A stretch of DNA of 64,000 nt from Monodelphis domestica (GCF_027887165.1 NC_077231.1:127216487-127280486), one strand, 5' to 3'. Positions 23,188 to 36,200 are shown, numbered from the stretch's first letter. Numbers and translations: made by a program. The notes: generated from the letters alone by a model not told the origin.

Positions 23188-24035
23188 GTGATGAGCACTC
23201 ACTTCCTGGCCCTGGAACTGGAAGGGGCCTCTATCCCTGTCTCTGGATAGAAGGGCCTCTATTCCTGAATTTCTCAACTGTGTGCTCTATCTGGATCCCT
23301 GTGATCGTGTTCATTGGACAAAAGGACTTAAGGGAAGAAGTTTGGACTGTAAGGCTGGTCTTTAGGAGCGTGAGCCCAAAGAGACAAGCCCACCAGCTCT
23401 TAAGGTCAGAACTTTTTTTTTCTTGCTGTCTACTGTTAAGACTTTAAACTTTAAGAAAACTAGGACAGATTAGCATAGACAGGAATAACAGAAACCCTCC
23501 ACCAGCCTGTGAGGCCTGGCCTCAGCTCAAAAGATGAGACAGACTCAAACCTCATCTAGGGAAATCCCTCTTCCCTCTTCCCTGATTCCTCCCCAATCCA
23601 AACTTGTTATTAAAATTTATCTTTATTTGAATTTCACAGTCAGATAAGAGGACTAACATTTCAGGGGATGTAGAGGGTGCTGAACCCCAGGACAGCCAGT
23701 CAACTATAAACAGTCCTTATTGGACCCCTGCTGGGCAACTAAATCTGGAGGGAGACTTGTCCCTCAGAAGGGTCCATGCTTACTTGCTCTGGGGTATCTG
23801 CAACATCAATTTATAGAGAAGACATCCCCTCAGGCTGTCATAAGTGGCCCATTTCTTGGGAACCCAATTTTTAAAAAAATAGCCTTTCTGTAGGGGGCAT
23901 CTCTCTCCTTTTACCTCACCGGCAGCCATATTCCCTCTCTTCCTTCAACTCCTCCATTCCCTGCACAAAATCTTCAGTATCCCTTGTTCTTCTATCCCAC
24001 CCATTTTCACTATAAATATTACACAGTGGAGAGAT
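23188..24035 (+). mobile_element. Fossil LTR inserted into the L2
   Basis: The L2 text stops near 23165 and resumes near 24040 with the next expected segment, so the middle is an insertion of roughly 850-950 bp. It starts near 'tgtgatgagcactcac', has a C-rich central part, and an 'ttattaaaatttatctttat' poly(A)-type region near 23610. The composition fits a solo LTR. No viral coding sequence is visible and the exact ends are not resolved. Confidence 0.5.
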
Positions 24036-24039
24036 TAGG

Positions 24040-24290
24040 GAAAGGGGAGCCATTGGAGATTTGAGGAGGGATGAAAAGATTTGAAAGCACTACTACAGAG
24101 AATGGGATAGTGAGTTGAACTCTATAGTCTAAGGAAGATAGAAGGAGGAAGACTTTAGTGGAAAGATACTGAGTTTTGTTTTAAGAGAGGGAAGTAGAGT
24201 AGAATTGCCTAGCAGTAATGAGCAAGCAGTTAAGGCTGAATAACAGAAATTTGTAGGAGATTCACAATGATTGTAATTGAAAAGAGAAAT
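24040..24290 (-). mobile_element. Same L2 LINE, distal part after the LTR insertion
   Basis: 'ggagatttgaggagggatga', 'aaagatttgaaagcactact' and 'gaattgcctagcagtaatga' follow directly, in the L2 consensus I recall, the segment lost at 23165. Joining the two parts gives an L2 of about 2.3 kb. 24291-24880 is unassigned. Confidence 0.65.
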
Positions 24291-24884
24291 AAGCAGAAAA
24301 ATATCTTCAGACTACTGGCTTAACTCTCAGATTCCCAAGATAAAATTGTAGCTTTACAACCATGTACTTCAGTAGTTTTGTGATGCCATGATTGAGATAG
24401 CTGAGCAAAAGGAGTAGATAAGAAACATTGTGTCCTCCTTCCCTAAACCAAAAATACATCATCCATGGGGAGAGTGGGCACAAACTTGAGTACAATGCCA
24501 GCGATGTATATATGAAATAGTGCAAGGGTAACTCACAAGCTCCAGGCACTAACTGAAGGGCATGGGAGTCCTTTCTCATTTTAAAACATCATGCATTGAT
24601 GGAACTCCCCTTGGTTGATGCATCTTTATTGCTTCATCTCTGTCGCACTGCTGCATTCCCACTCTGTTCCTCTCTAGATCTGTAAAAAATAATGTGAGAA
24701 ACTCACTTGATACTTTGGTAGATGATATACAAAGTATCTTCAGGTTGTGATAGTGAGGTGAAGTTCAAATATGAACTTCCCTCAAGGCTCAGTGCAAGGA
24801 ACTCTCTGAAGTCTTTATACATAAAAATAGACTATTTTTTTAATCAATGTTACAAGGGAATCACTTTAAAAGACTGATATATAT

Positions 24885-25770
24885 TAATTTAAGGTCGCCA
24901 AGGAATCAGCTATGTAATTCCTAAATGAAAACTTAAGTCAGCCGTCAATCTTTTATGGAGTTTAATTACAATAGGAGGAAGTAATTAGAGATAGAGAGAG
25001 AGAAAAGGGAGAGAAGGAAATAGGGCTTAAATACCCCTTCTGTTTAGGCTGGGCCAAAAGGCCCAAGCCCTTAGATAGCTGGGGCAAAGAAAAGAGATCA
25101 GTCCCTATTACTCACGTGACCAAAATGGAGAAACAGTCTCAGAGGCCCCCACCTTCAGCTTCCTCCAGAGCAAGCTTCTCAGAGCCCACACGAACCACAC
25201 CGACCAATTCCTCACTCCCCCCTGGAGTCTTCAGACCCCCTATCTTTAAGGAAAACCTCCAAGTTGCCTCCCCTCAGTCCTCACATCTACCAATCACTGT
25301 TCATCAATTTCCCTGTGCCAATGGAGGCTCTAGCTTAACCCAGGACCGCCCAGAGGTTTCTGGCTTTTGCACATGTCTGTTGAAGGTCATATTTTCAAAT
25401 GATTAAATCTTTGCACCTTTGCTACAGCCCTTTCTAAATCCTGTTAACCTGAGTAGGGTAGAGATTGGAATAATTAAATTTTGATCTAGGCTGCAGCCCT
25501 TACTCAATCCTGTTAGGACTGAATAGGGTGGAAATTTATTCCAAGTATCTCCATTGTATCAATTCTAAAATCAAACATGACTCAAAGAAATTCTGTTCTA
25601 TGCTTAAGCATAGGTCAAAGTCCTTTCCATTGTTCAGCAAAAGGTTTCTGTCCTAAAGTAATCTTAAGAAGGGAAGAGAAGGAACCTCCCATGCCAATGG
25701 GGTTCCCATTCCAATAGACTATCAGTAAGAAATTTTCCAAGTATGAAATATCCCAATGGTGAAATTTCCA
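24885..25770 (-). mobile_element. Fossil LTR-like element
   Basis: Read on the minus strand it begins near 'tgttggaaatttcaccattg', has an AATTAAA-type region and ends near 'ttccttggcgacc'. That end motif is shared with the LTR pair at 5824-6821 and 50858-51588 ('ttcctggcgacc'), so it may be a relative. A 96-codon open frame on the plus strand within it is fortuitous. 25771-27040 is moderately GC-rich and may be more of the same insertion, but I cannot assign it. Confidence 0.45.
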
Positions 25771-27044
25771 ACATTTATAAGTCTAAGGAAATTTGAGGTT
25801 TACATAAATAAAATATGATATAAAGGAATATAAGGATATAAAAAAGGATTACTAAGCTACATGGATCTAACTCCACCCCACAACCCACTGGATCTGCAAG
25901 AGTCCTCTTTGATCCTGGTTTCCCAGATTATACTGGCTCCCTAATGTCTAAATAACCCCAAATTTTCCTTAATCTATAATACCTACCACTATATCCTTAT
26001 AAGATTATGAATGATTAACTATACCTCCAGTGATAATGAGCAGAAAAGTCCACTGACTGAGCCTCAGTAAGCTAGCTGTGACTCTGGGGGTTCCCCCAAA
26101 GCCTAGAACCAAACTGGATTTTTTCTATGGTCTTCTTAAGATGAAATTGGTCACCAGCTGCAGTAGATCAATCACTAGATTCAATCCTAGCATTTCCCTA
26201 GATGGGTACTACAGAAAACACGAAGATCCTTCAGGATCTGTCTTCTTTTCCTCAGACTCCAGATGAAGTGGATAAGAGAGCACAAACATCAGTTTGTCCC
26301 TCTCACACCAGTCTTCAGCTGGTTTTCAAAGCCTCCCTCTCTGCATTCCAAAGAATCTTTGCCTCAGATCTTTTCCAAAACTCCAATTTGTGCTCGAAGC
26401 AGCTTCTCTGCTCTTCATCCATTAAGCTAATGCTATAATACTTATCTTAATATTATCCTTATAGAGCTCTACTTTCTATGGTCAAACCGAGTTCTCTTTT
26501 AAGTCTATAGTTGACACTCTTCTTCACTATCAGGGGTCCCCTTCCTTCTTTAATGATGGTGTCTATGTCTATTTCTGTCTGGAGTGTATTTCAGCTCCCT
26601 CATTTGTGCTCCAATTTCTTTGAACAAACCAATAGAGTATTGTACTATTTGTACAGTGTCTTTCTTTAGACAAGTTACCATAGATGTCACAGCCTATCAG
26701 AAAGTAAGAGGAAAGAGAAATCTGCTACCAACTCAAGTGGGGGGGGGGGAGTGGTGGGAAGGAAGGGGAAAGGTTTCTACTAATCTCAGAGATGGAACTT
26801 CCTTAGATTCCCAGGCTTAACCATTTAAAGCCCCTTGGGATATGGTTACATTATTTGCTTGATGGATTTTTTTTTCTCCTTACTCAAATAGATAGGAAGT
26901 CATAGTTTGCAAAGTGTTAAAGAAAACACTTCTTAACACCTACTTGAGATTATTGCTCCTTCGTACCTATAATAGAATTGTAGGAAAACTCAACCTGTTC
27001 CTTTATAATATAAAGAAAAGCAATTAAACAAATCATGTTGACAA

Positions 27045-27288
27045 AACAATGTTGTTATTCAGTCCTGTCTGTCGCTTCCTGACCGCATTTTCCATTTTCT
27101 TGGCAAATATACTGGAATAGTTTGCCATTTCCTTCTCCAGCTCATTTTATAGATGAAGAAACTTAGGCACATAGAATTAAATACCCAGAGTCAGCATAGC
27201 TAGTAAGTTCCTGAAACCAGATTAGAATTTAGGAAGATGGGTCTTCCTAAACCCAGATCTGGAACTCTATTCACTGTGTGACTCAACT
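27045..27288 (-). mobile_element. MAR1-like marsupial SINE
   Basis: 'gttgttattcagtcctgtct', 'tttgccatttccttctccag', 'gatgaagaaacttaggcaca' and a head 'ctattcactgtgtgactcaa'. Full length and moderately diverged. Confidence 0.8.
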
Positions 27289-27314
27289 GACCAAACAATA
27301 ACATGACAATGCAT

Positions 27315-27850
27315 GCAAAATTCTGAATCTTTAATGAGAAAGGACTTATTTTGCACCAACTATTTTTTGGGAACTTATTGCTCATTACATTTAACCTGTT
27401 TTAAGCTGCTGTTTAGTGTTCTTTTAACTCATTATCCTAAGTCACTATGTATATTATTCTCCTGGTTCTGTGTTCTTAGCACTATAGCAGTGCATATAAA
27501 TTTCCCATTATTCCTAAATTCCTTAAATTTGGCATTTCTTATGGCATAGTTAGTATTACATTGTATTTATAGAAACATTTGTTCCACTATTTCTTGGAAT
27601 TGTAAGGAATAATTTTGCTTCTTTATTTTTTATTGCTGCCACAAAACTGCTGCTGGGAATATTTATTAGGGGAGGTTATTTATTTATTTGTTCTCATTGG
27701 GATATTTGCCCAATGATGAGGTAATTGGGTTAAAAATTCCATAACTTTTGCAAGTTTAGTTGTTTTTTTTTCAGAATAGTTGGCCAATTCCTAGCAGTTT
27801 TTTGGTTGCCTATCTTCAATATTGACTTTCCATTTATTAATTATATTTTC
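27315..27850 (-). mobile_element. L1 3' region
   Basis: Reverse L1 text: 'actatttcttggaattgtaa', 'ttattgctgccacaaaactg', 'gctgctgggaatatttatta' and 'ttttcagaatagttggccaa', parallel to other minus-strand L1 tails at 49990 and 60390. Strongly diverged. Confidence 0.6.
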
Positions 27851-27989
27851 TAATTAGATTGTATGAGAAAACTCCATAATTGTTTTATTTTTCATATTTC
27901 TTATTTATCTCATTTTAATATGGGTTATTGCCAATTTCCATTTCTCCCACTGAAAATATTATTTATATACTTTAATCACTTATTATCTA

Positions 27990-28160
27990 GGGCAGACAGG
28001 TCAAACATGTATCTGGGGGCCACAGATGGCCCACAATACTCTGTAACTGGTCAAATCAGATTAAAATACAAATAGGAAACATTTAACAAAATAAATAATA
28101 ATACACAGCTCTTTTTAACATGTGGCTTCTAAATGAATATGCAGCTTTCAGGGATCCTTA
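27990..28160. repeat. Interspersed repeat of uncertain class
   Basis: 'aggtcaaacatgtatctggg', 'ccacagatggcccac', 'gtcaaatcagattaaaatac' and 'gcagctttcagggatcctta' resemble a repeat common in marsupial genomes, possibly hAT-derived. I cannot name the family with confidence. Confidence 0.35.
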
Positions 28161-28249
28161 TATTTACTGACTTCATTGCTATTTTAGTTAGATACTTATG
28201 TACTAATTATGCCTTTTGGTCTTACACATTTGTATGTGTTCTTTATACA

Positions 28250-28385
28250 TGAGAGGCATGGTAGTATAGTGGGCATAAAATCTGCCCTTTGAGTTAAGAA
28301 TACTGGGATTGAAGTCCTACTTCTGACACACCCTGGGTGTGTAAACTAGGGCAAGCAACTTAACCTCTCAAGCTACAGGATATAT
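28250..28385 (+). mobile_element. MIR-type SINE
   Basis: 'gaggcatggtagtatagtgg', 'gggattgaagtcctacttct', 'gggcaagcaacttaacctct' in forward MIR order. 28386-29345 has no clear element. Confidence 0.75.
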
Positions 28386-29347
28386 ATAATTTTTAGTATT
28401 ATATAGAAATGTCAATAATTTTAGAATATTTTATGCCCTTATTTTACTGAAATTATTACTCAATTTAATTTGATTTAAAAAGCTGATTTTTCTAGCTTAC
28501 ATATCATTCTGTATGAAATTCAGGTTACCTTTATCTCTTTTTTTATACCTAGATCAAACTCAAAATGCTAGGAACTGCCCAAACGCTGGATTTAAAGCAT
28601 AGATTATGTGGTCTAACCCTATTCTTTCTGATGGAAGTGTATGCTCCAAAATTTATAATTTCTATTATTTTAATAAAGTTCTTTCAACTACTATGTTTTA
28701 GCTTTCAGGGCCTCAGTGTTCCCACAACTCCCAAACTCAGACTCTTTGTGGTCATCACTTGGTGTTATGAATAGGATCATGGTACCTCCAGACTGAGACT
28801 ATGCCTTTGGTCAGAGCAGAAAGAGAGAGGGAAGGAAAAGGAAAGTGCCTTCCTAGGTGGTTAAAGATATCCATATACTTTGATAAAATTAAACTGCACT
28901 AAGACTTTTGAAATAAAATGTATTCCTATATATTTGTATGGCTGTATATAGAGATAATGAATGATAGAGATGGATGAATAGATATAGATTATACATAAGG
29001 AGTTAATACAGAAAAAGTTGAATGATAGATGTATGGGTGAAAGACCCTGCTCTACCATTCATCTCTGTCTTCCACGAGTTGTGAAAACAGTAAGGGTGGT
29101 TGGATTTGATGCAGGATCCCAGTCAGGGACAGGACTCATGCTATATGGGAAAATAGCTGGAGAGGTACAGAAGGATTTGGCATTGGAACACTGATGGAGG
29201 GTGATGTGGGAAGAATTTTGGAAGTTGGGTATAAATACTATTTACTATATTCCATTGGATTAGCAAATGCTTTAAGCAGAGAATAAGTGAAGGCAGCAAA
29301 AAAGAGGTCCATGCTCTTTGAGGCTCTGAGAGACCAACCAGATAATT

Positions 29348-29490
29348 TTTAAAAGGCTTTTTATTAAGTGTTACCTATGTTCTCAGTTCTCTGCTAGGAA
29401 TGGGGAATATTAATAGAGGCAATTAATGCAAAGCAAGGCATCAGAAAGTTCCCATAAAGAATCTATCCTGGGAGACGTGTACAACTTCAA
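29348..29490 (-). mobile_element. L2 LINE 3' end
   Basis: 'ttattaagtgttacctatgt', 'ctctgctaggaatggggaat', then 'gaatctatcctgggagacgt': diverged reverse L2 3' end. Confidence 0.45.
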
Positions 29491-29607
29491 GATGAAACAT
29501 AGAATGTGTAAGAAATAATGCCTCTTCTCAGTTCTTTTGTTATAGAACTTAACCATTGGGAAACAGAAATACCAACTGTTCTACCTCCTTCTCCTAAAAA
29601 GCTAAGC

Positions 29608-29800
29608 ATTCAGGAAGCAGCTAAGTGCCTCAGTGGCCTAGAGAAGGGAGGTCCTGGATTCAAAACTGGCCTCAGACTCTTAGTTGTTTGACCCTGGGCA
29701 ACTCACAATCCTCATTGCCTCGTCCTTACCACTCTTCTGTCTTGGAACCAATACACAGTATTGATCCCAAGATGGAAAGTAAGGGTTTAAAAAAACAACA
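29608..29800 (+). mobile_element. WSINE-like tRNA-derived SINE
   Basis: Forward copy: 'agcagctaagtgcctcagtg', 'ggaggtcctggattcaaaac', 'gaccctgggcaactcacaat', 'tcttggaaccaatacacagt' and an A-rich tail. Same family as 9288-9486 in the opposite orientation. 29801-31600 holds nothing I can name. Confidence 0.8.
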
Positions 29801-31649
29801 ACTAAATATACAGAGTAAGTTTACTAGTTTTTTGTATTATATGTTGTGCAGAATGAATGGATGTTGTTTAAAGTATTTCCTTTCATTCATATTCTGTATT
29901 TTTTTGCTTAAGAAAGGACTTCAACTTAAAGCCTTTTCCTTATTGAGGAGAAAAATAGTCCTTCTGTGTTGGGATCCTGGATGAGGAAATATGCAAAAGG
30001 AGCATGAATCAGGCAATTTATTATTCACAAGCATGCAAGTGTGTGTGGCTACCTTGCACTTCTTTCTGTTGGGCATGCATGCATTGGTAGCTCCATATTC
30101 CCAGCTGAGATTCCATTTCTCCTGGATCTCTGCTTCTTATTGTTAGGTAGATCCTCAAGAAATAAGTGGGAGACTCTGAGTGGTGAGCTAGGGAGTGTTC
30201 TGGACTTTGACTCTGCCAACCCCACTTTATCAACCACAAGGACACAGTGAATACTAATATTACAGACATGGATTAAATGAAGTTTGCTAACCTTGTATTC
30301 CTAACACTAAATGTAGCTGACCAAACCAATTGTTGGGTACATAGGTTGGTTAATTAGTGGTCAAACACAGAGTCCCTTCTGTCAAGGAGGGCTTAGCCAG
30401 AGGCCCAACCCTTATTCTGTAGTGTCCTTTTAAGAAAGGGTTTTTCTTTATTCCACTGTGGAAACTACTATCAATCTATCTGATTTATTCTTTGAACAGT
30501 GTTATCTTTCTCACTTTACTGGTCTATGAAGGAAGGAGAGTGAAAGGAAGACAGAATGTGGTCTCTCCCTATTGTTTCCAAGATTTGTTGCATTTGAATC
30601 TAACAAGGAGAGTAAAAATCTGAAACAAAATGAGTCAGATGTGAACTTTTTCAATATGGCTTTGGAGTTTTGATTGAGACATATTTGACTGCTTTATTGG
30701 CCAAATTTCCTATTGAAATTTCTCTAGATATAGTTCTCTAAGAAGTCTTAAAATGTGTATAGAGATTTTCTGAAACTTGTATATAAATATCTCCCAAATA
30801 GAAAAAGATCTTGCATCTTCCACTTGCCAACTCACTCTTCTTTTCCCTTGTTTGCTCACCTTTTTCATATTAGGGTATGGTTTGTGATCTGAAAATTTAT
30901 ACTCACCCATATCCCCTCATTCTTTCTCTACTAAATAGGATGATGACAATTCTATAGCTGTTTATTACAAGTAGGATTGGAAAGCAATTTAACATACAGG
31001 TACTATTTCAGTTATGGATTATGGGCTATTAATTTGTGATTAATGACTAATGATTTATTATTTATTATTGAATATTAGGAAAAATAACTAGACAATCTTT
31101 TTTTTTGCTAATTGTGCCTTGTAGTTTATTTCCCCCATCATACTATGGTACAAATTGCAAACTGATTGATACACTCTCAAGTTTTTTCTTTGCCTCATGT
31201 ATTAGCTATATTAATGTTTAAAAAATAAGGTAAATACTTCTATACAGGCAGAATACTTTTATACTTTTAAGTATAATAAATATTTAAGTTTCTGTGAAAT
31301 ATTGATTTTCTATGCAAAGACTGATTTTCAGGCCTACAACCTCTGTTCTATGCCAATAAAGAAAGAGATTAAAGATAACTGGGGAAAAAAAAAGACCTCA
31401 TCACACACTTCAGACTGCAGTCATTGCTGCTAAACCCCAGGAGGACTTTCAATTTTGAAATCACAAGTCTTAATTTAAGACTTTTACCTTTGGGAGACTG
31501 ATGATGTAGTCTCTGGAACTCCAAAGGCATTGGACCATCTTTAATAAATGCTTTACCGGTTTGCAGTAAAACACTTCTATGTTCACTCAGGTTACAGAGC
31601 TCTGTCTTTGAAGGAAGAGAGTCTACAAGGTAAAAAAAAAAGTCTTATA

Positions 31650-32315
31650 GACTTAAGGGATATTCAGTATAAACATAGTGATTGAAGAAATTTGGGCACA
31701 GACAGAAGAAATGATATCCAAAGCAAAGAGAGCAAAGACACATGGAACCCAGATCATTGGGTGAGGTGAGAGAGAGAATTCCATGGAAGTTTGAAGAAGG
31801 GACAGCTGAACCCCCTGGCTAACTGGAATTCACTTCTGCTTGAAGGTTGTTTGAAGACAGACCACTTTATCTTCTCTCTGGTCATTACCTTTCTACTTCT
31901 ATTTTGAGCCTGAAGAAATAGATAGTCTTACCCAGAAAAGACCCTGGCAGGGTTATTGCCATCTTCCCTCAGAGGAGGAAAGTTCATTTCCTTTTTTGAA
32001 AGGACTTATTTCAAAGCCTTCAACCAATATTACAACTTAAAATTTAGGGAAACCCTTTCCCTCTTTCCCAGCCTCATCCTTATTCCCTTCTCCCCAAAAG
32101 AATAAAAAATCCTTTAACTAAAGAAGGATTGTTGTTATTAGAGGGAGGAATTTGACTTACCATCTGTGAGTAAAACCTCCATTAAGTTGCTTGGTTAGAA
32201 AGAACAGGAAGTGGGGGGGGTCAGGATTCAGCTTCTTTCATTCAACTATTTCCTGGTGTGACATCTTTTAATTTCCCCAATTATATCTCACCAATTCCCC
32301 TCTCTAGTACAATAC
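31650..32315 (+). mobile_element. Possible fossil LTR block (family not named)
   Basis: Repeat-like text with a C-rich run ('ccctttccctctttcccagc'), a poly(A)-type 'aagaataaaaaatccttt', and a boundary with L2 near 32330. No coding content. It resembles other LTR-like blocks here in composition only, so the call is weak. Confidence 0.3.
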
Positions 32316-32329
32316 ACAGTGGAGAAAGC

Positions 32330-33640
32330 AAATCTCTTATATAAAAGGAGTCAAGAGAAGACCAGTTTGGCTGAAATGCAGAGTACAACAGGTAATGATG
32401 TACAACGAGGATGCCAGATAATTTGAATTGAGGTTGTAAAGCATTTTAAAACTCAAAACAAGAGGATATTTTTATCCTAAAGATACCAGTAAGCCACCAG
32501 AGTTGATTGAGTAGAGGTCAGATCTTTGCTTAAGGAAAATCGTTTCAGCTGGCAGTATGAAGGATAAATTGGAGTGGGAGAAATTTCAGGCAGGTAGACC
32601 AAATAGGAGTGCATTACAATAATTTAGGAAGGAGACAATGCTGTTCTACTCTAATTAATTAATTCATCTAATTAATCTTATACTAACCCATATCCTCTCA
32701 ACCTCTCTGTCTCAAAAAGAATGATAGCAATACTATACCAGTTTATTATGATATATTTATTATAACTTGTTATTGTTTATTAATCTAATTAATCTATCCC
32801 TAAAGAGATAGATAGTTGTGTGCATAGAGAGAAAGGGTCAAGTGCAAGAGATATTGTGATGGTAGAACTGACAAGAAGTCCAGGATAATGTCAAGATTAC
32901 TAAATTGAGTCATTGAAAAGATAGTGACATCTGGCCAAAATAGGGAAGTTGTTAGGCAATTGGTGATCCTTTTGAGAAAAAAGAGAATGGGCTTAGATAT
33001 AGCAGAGTGATGATAATTAATCATCCCTGGGATCTGGGAAAAGAAAGAGGGAGATAGAGAAAGAGGAATACACATAGAGAGAAGAGGTCTAGGGCAGAAC
33101 TTATAATGAGGAGACATGTTATGAATCCCAAAGGTTAGGCAGATAAAGGAAAACCAAAAAATTATCTATGAGGAAAGGGTGGTCAACCGTGTCAAAATTA
33201 AAGTAGGGGGGGAAAGTACCACCATACAATTTGTCAATTGAAAATGGCTGGTAATTTTGGAGAGAATAATTTCAGTTGAGTAATATGGTCAGAATATAGA
33301 TTGAAAAGGGCTGAGAAGTCAGTGAGAGGAAAGGAAGTCAATTTGGTAAATGCAGACTTACTTTGTCTAAGACTTTGGGTAATAAACATGAAAGTGAAGG
33401 AGCTGGTAGGCTCTTGTGAAAGTTTTTAAGGATGGAGAGGTTTGGACAAATTTGAAGGTAGTAAAGAAAGAACCACTAGAGAGAAAGAAAGAGATTGGTT
33501 TTGGGGGAAGGAGAATATGTGAGAGAATTAAGGAAAGAAGAACATGAGTAGAAAACCTGTGTGAAGTAATAGAGGGAAAGAATTTGGGAGGAATAAGAGC
33601 CCCGTTTGAAGTGGGAATTATTAAAACCCTTATCATCTGT
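32330..33640 (-). mobile_element. L2 LINE, ORF2 and 3' part
   Basis: L2 landmarks in reverse: 'gaccagtttggctgaaatgc', 'ggaggagacaatg'-type spacing, 'gtggtcaaccgtgtcaaaat', 'gctggtaattttggagagaa', 'gattgaaaagggctgagaag' and 'ttaaggatggagaggtttgg'. A patch at 32645-32810 does not fit L2 and is AT-rich. Heavily broken. Confidence 0.75.
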
Positions 33641-33647
33641 CTTAATA

Positions 33648-33728
33648 TTAATTTTAAGACAGAAAAGCAGAAAGGGCTAGGCAACCTGCATTAGGTTACC
33701 TTCCTAGGATCACACAGCAATAAGTGTT
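33648..33728 (-). mobile_element. SINE fragment (WSINE-like) between L2 pieces
   Basis: 'agaaagggctaggcaacctg', 'ttaggttaccttcctaggat', 'cacacagcaataagtgttcc' match the central WSINE segment in reverse. Only about 80 bp. Confidence 0.4.
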
Positions 33729-33734
33729 CCAAGT

Positions 33735-34265
33735 CAGCACAGTTGTGTGACTTGCTTCAGTAACTGGTAAGAACAGAAGAAGCAGTTGATGAAAGCAACC
33801 CAGCACTAAAGGTTGTCAAGGGATTAGTGTTACTAGAACAAGGGTACAGAAAAATTGAGATTAGAGGACAGAGTATAGAGTTGAACTGTATAACAATATG
33901 GTCAAGCATAGAGAAGGAGGGATGGCAAATGAGCCCATTTGACTCAATGAGATTATCAAGTGAAATAGCAAGAAAAAGAGATCCAGAATTAAACCCAGAG
34001 GGTAAAACACACTAAGGACTCATCTGAGCAGTGATCTAGCAAAGGAGGCTGTTAAGGAGTGGTCAAGAAGATAAAAAAAATCACAAAAACCCAGGGAGGA
34101 GAAAGTTTCTAGAGGGAAGGAGTGATAAATATTTCTGTGCTACAAAGAAGTCATGCTGGATAAGAACTGAGAAAATTCCACTGAATGTAGCAATTTAGAG
34201 ATTTTGGAAAATTCAGTTTGGATTGAGTTATAATGTTAGAAGCTAGATTGTAGGGTTGTTAGGAG
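33735..34265 (-). mobile_element. L2 LINE fragment
   Basis: 'agtcagcacagttgtgtgac', 'gattatcaagtgaaatagca', 'gatctagcaaaggaggctgt', 'aaggagtggtcaagaagata' and 'gtctgcta'-free L2 text in reverse order, ending 'agaagctagattgtagggtt'. These segments partly repeat those of 32330-33640, so this is a second copy or a duplicated part. 34266-35100 is unassigned. Confidence 0.6.
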
Positions 34266-35104
34266 TAACTGATTCTTTTCCTGAATTTAAAAAATAATAA
34301 TAAATTTTGTTTTTAATGATATTATTGTCCTGCATTCCCTTCCTTTTTTCTTTAAATCCTCCATTTCCCCCTTCCTTTTTTTCTTGAAGAAACTAATCAG
34401 GATACATAGACCAAAAACATATACCTAATTTGGAAGCCTTTCTTCTCTCTTATTTCTTACCTTGCTAACATTTTCCATCACCAGTTTTGCAGTCATCCCT
34501 TGGCCCATAATTGCAGTGATGTCACTGAATATTAAAGTATATGGTGATAAATTTAATTAAGTCAACAGAATTCTTCAAGGAACTTATCTGCTTTCTCATT
34601 TTTTGCAACAGATGTGGGTACCTGAACTAAAATTAGTTTTGTCAGGGTCTTTTTTACAAATTCTTGTCATAAGCACTTAAATACAAGATGAACAAATTAA
34701 ACCAATTGTCTCAACCTTGCCTTTTAGAGGAGAATTTATGCTTAGTGATTAGATATAATTGCAACTTCATTATGTCTTCTAGTTTTTAATTACAAAAATG
34801 TTAAATTGACATGACTGCTAGAAGTATGCCCATTAGTTGGTCTAGGAAAAGATCTCACAATAGAGTATCAATAGTTGAGTTGAATAGAAGGACTTTTAGT
34901 TCACATGTCATCATTACTACAGGGTGAAAGGCTTGACTTTGACCTTTGGACCTCTCCTGATGGTTCTTAGTGGGATACATTTCAAAGAAGTGGACTTAGA
35001 GACCTTAACTTCTCCCTCACTGCTTCATCACAGGGGAGGCAGGTCTTCGTCCATACAAGGAAGATGCCAGCATACTCTTTCCTCCCTGCTTCATGACTAG
35101 GCCA

Positions 35105-36200
35105 AGTTACTTTTCAAAATGGATCAAAGTTCACCATGTTAATCCTTTTAAGATCTTTAAGAAACTATACAAATAATGCCAAATTTAAATAATCAGAGAG
35201 ATATAAAGTCTTCAAGGGTGGGCAGTTATAATATAATTAAAGTGACAATCCCACCCAAATTAATTGACTTATTCAATGTCATCCCAATTAAATTGCCCCT
35301 GATTTATTTTATTGAATTAGAAAAAAAAACAGTAATGGAATTCATTTGGAAAGACAAAAGGTCAAGAATATTGAAAAAAATAATTTTTAAAAATGTTAAG
35401 GAAAGAGATTTAGCAGTACTAAATTTCAGACTATATTATAAAGCATTAATAATCAAACTAATACTGTCTAAGAAATAGAAAAACAAATCAGCAGAACAGA
35501 ACAGACACATGATAGACAGACAGTTGTAAAAGGTTATAGTAACCTTGTTTTTGACAAAGCTAAAGTTCTAAGTTTCTAGAATAAGAATTTGCTATTTGGT
35601 AAAAAATGTTGTGAAAATTGAAAAGCAGTTTGGCAGAATCTAGATATAGACCAATGTGTTATATCATTTACCAAGATAAAGAAAGAAAGAAAAATAAAAT
35701 AAACCATACAGAAAATTTTGTCAAGTATATTAGACTATGAATCATTCTCCAAAGGATAAATGGTCAAAATATATGAACTATAATCAATAAAGCAAAACTC
35801 TAAGACAACTCCAAGGTACTCATGAGGAAAAAGTACATCTACCACTATAGAAGGAACAGAGTTTGAATGCAGATTGAAACATACCATTTTTTACTTTATT
35901 TTCTCTATGCATTTTTCTCTAATGTAATCAGTGTGTCTTGTTTCATAACACAACAAACAGGGAAATATGTGTTATATGATAATAAATGTAACACCAATAT
36001 CATACTACCTGCCTTCTTGAGGAAGGTTGAAAGGAAATGGGCAAAAAAGAATGAAACATAGATTTTTGAACGAAACTAATCTGAGAATGTATTTCTCTTA
36101 GGTAAGCATATTAATTCTAATTTATTACATATTTAACAAACCTATGTATCAATTTTTATCTTTCATGTTATATTTTTTATACATAACAAATAAAAATAAA
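35105..36200 (+). mobile_element. L1 with ORF2 segment and 3' end
   Basis: A 100-codon frame (35176-35478) translates to the L1 ORF2 region just before the C-terminal part: IPPKLIDLFNVIPIKLPLIY, FIELEKKTVMEFIWKDKRSR and AVLNFRLYYKALIIK. 3'-end text follows ('gcaaaactctaagacaactc', 'gaacagagtttgaatgcaga'), with an internal deletion of much of the ORF2 end. Old copy. Confidence 0.85.

Noticed and set aside
25116-25406. 96-codon plus-strand open frame rich in Pro and Ser
   Set aside because: It lies inside an LTR-like element, has no recognised domain and is best explained by C-rich sequence.
32300-32330. 'acacagtggaga' shared with 24008-24022 as a common LTR end
   Set aside because: The match extends past the supposed element ends into flanking L2, so it is more likely coincidence than a shared terminus.
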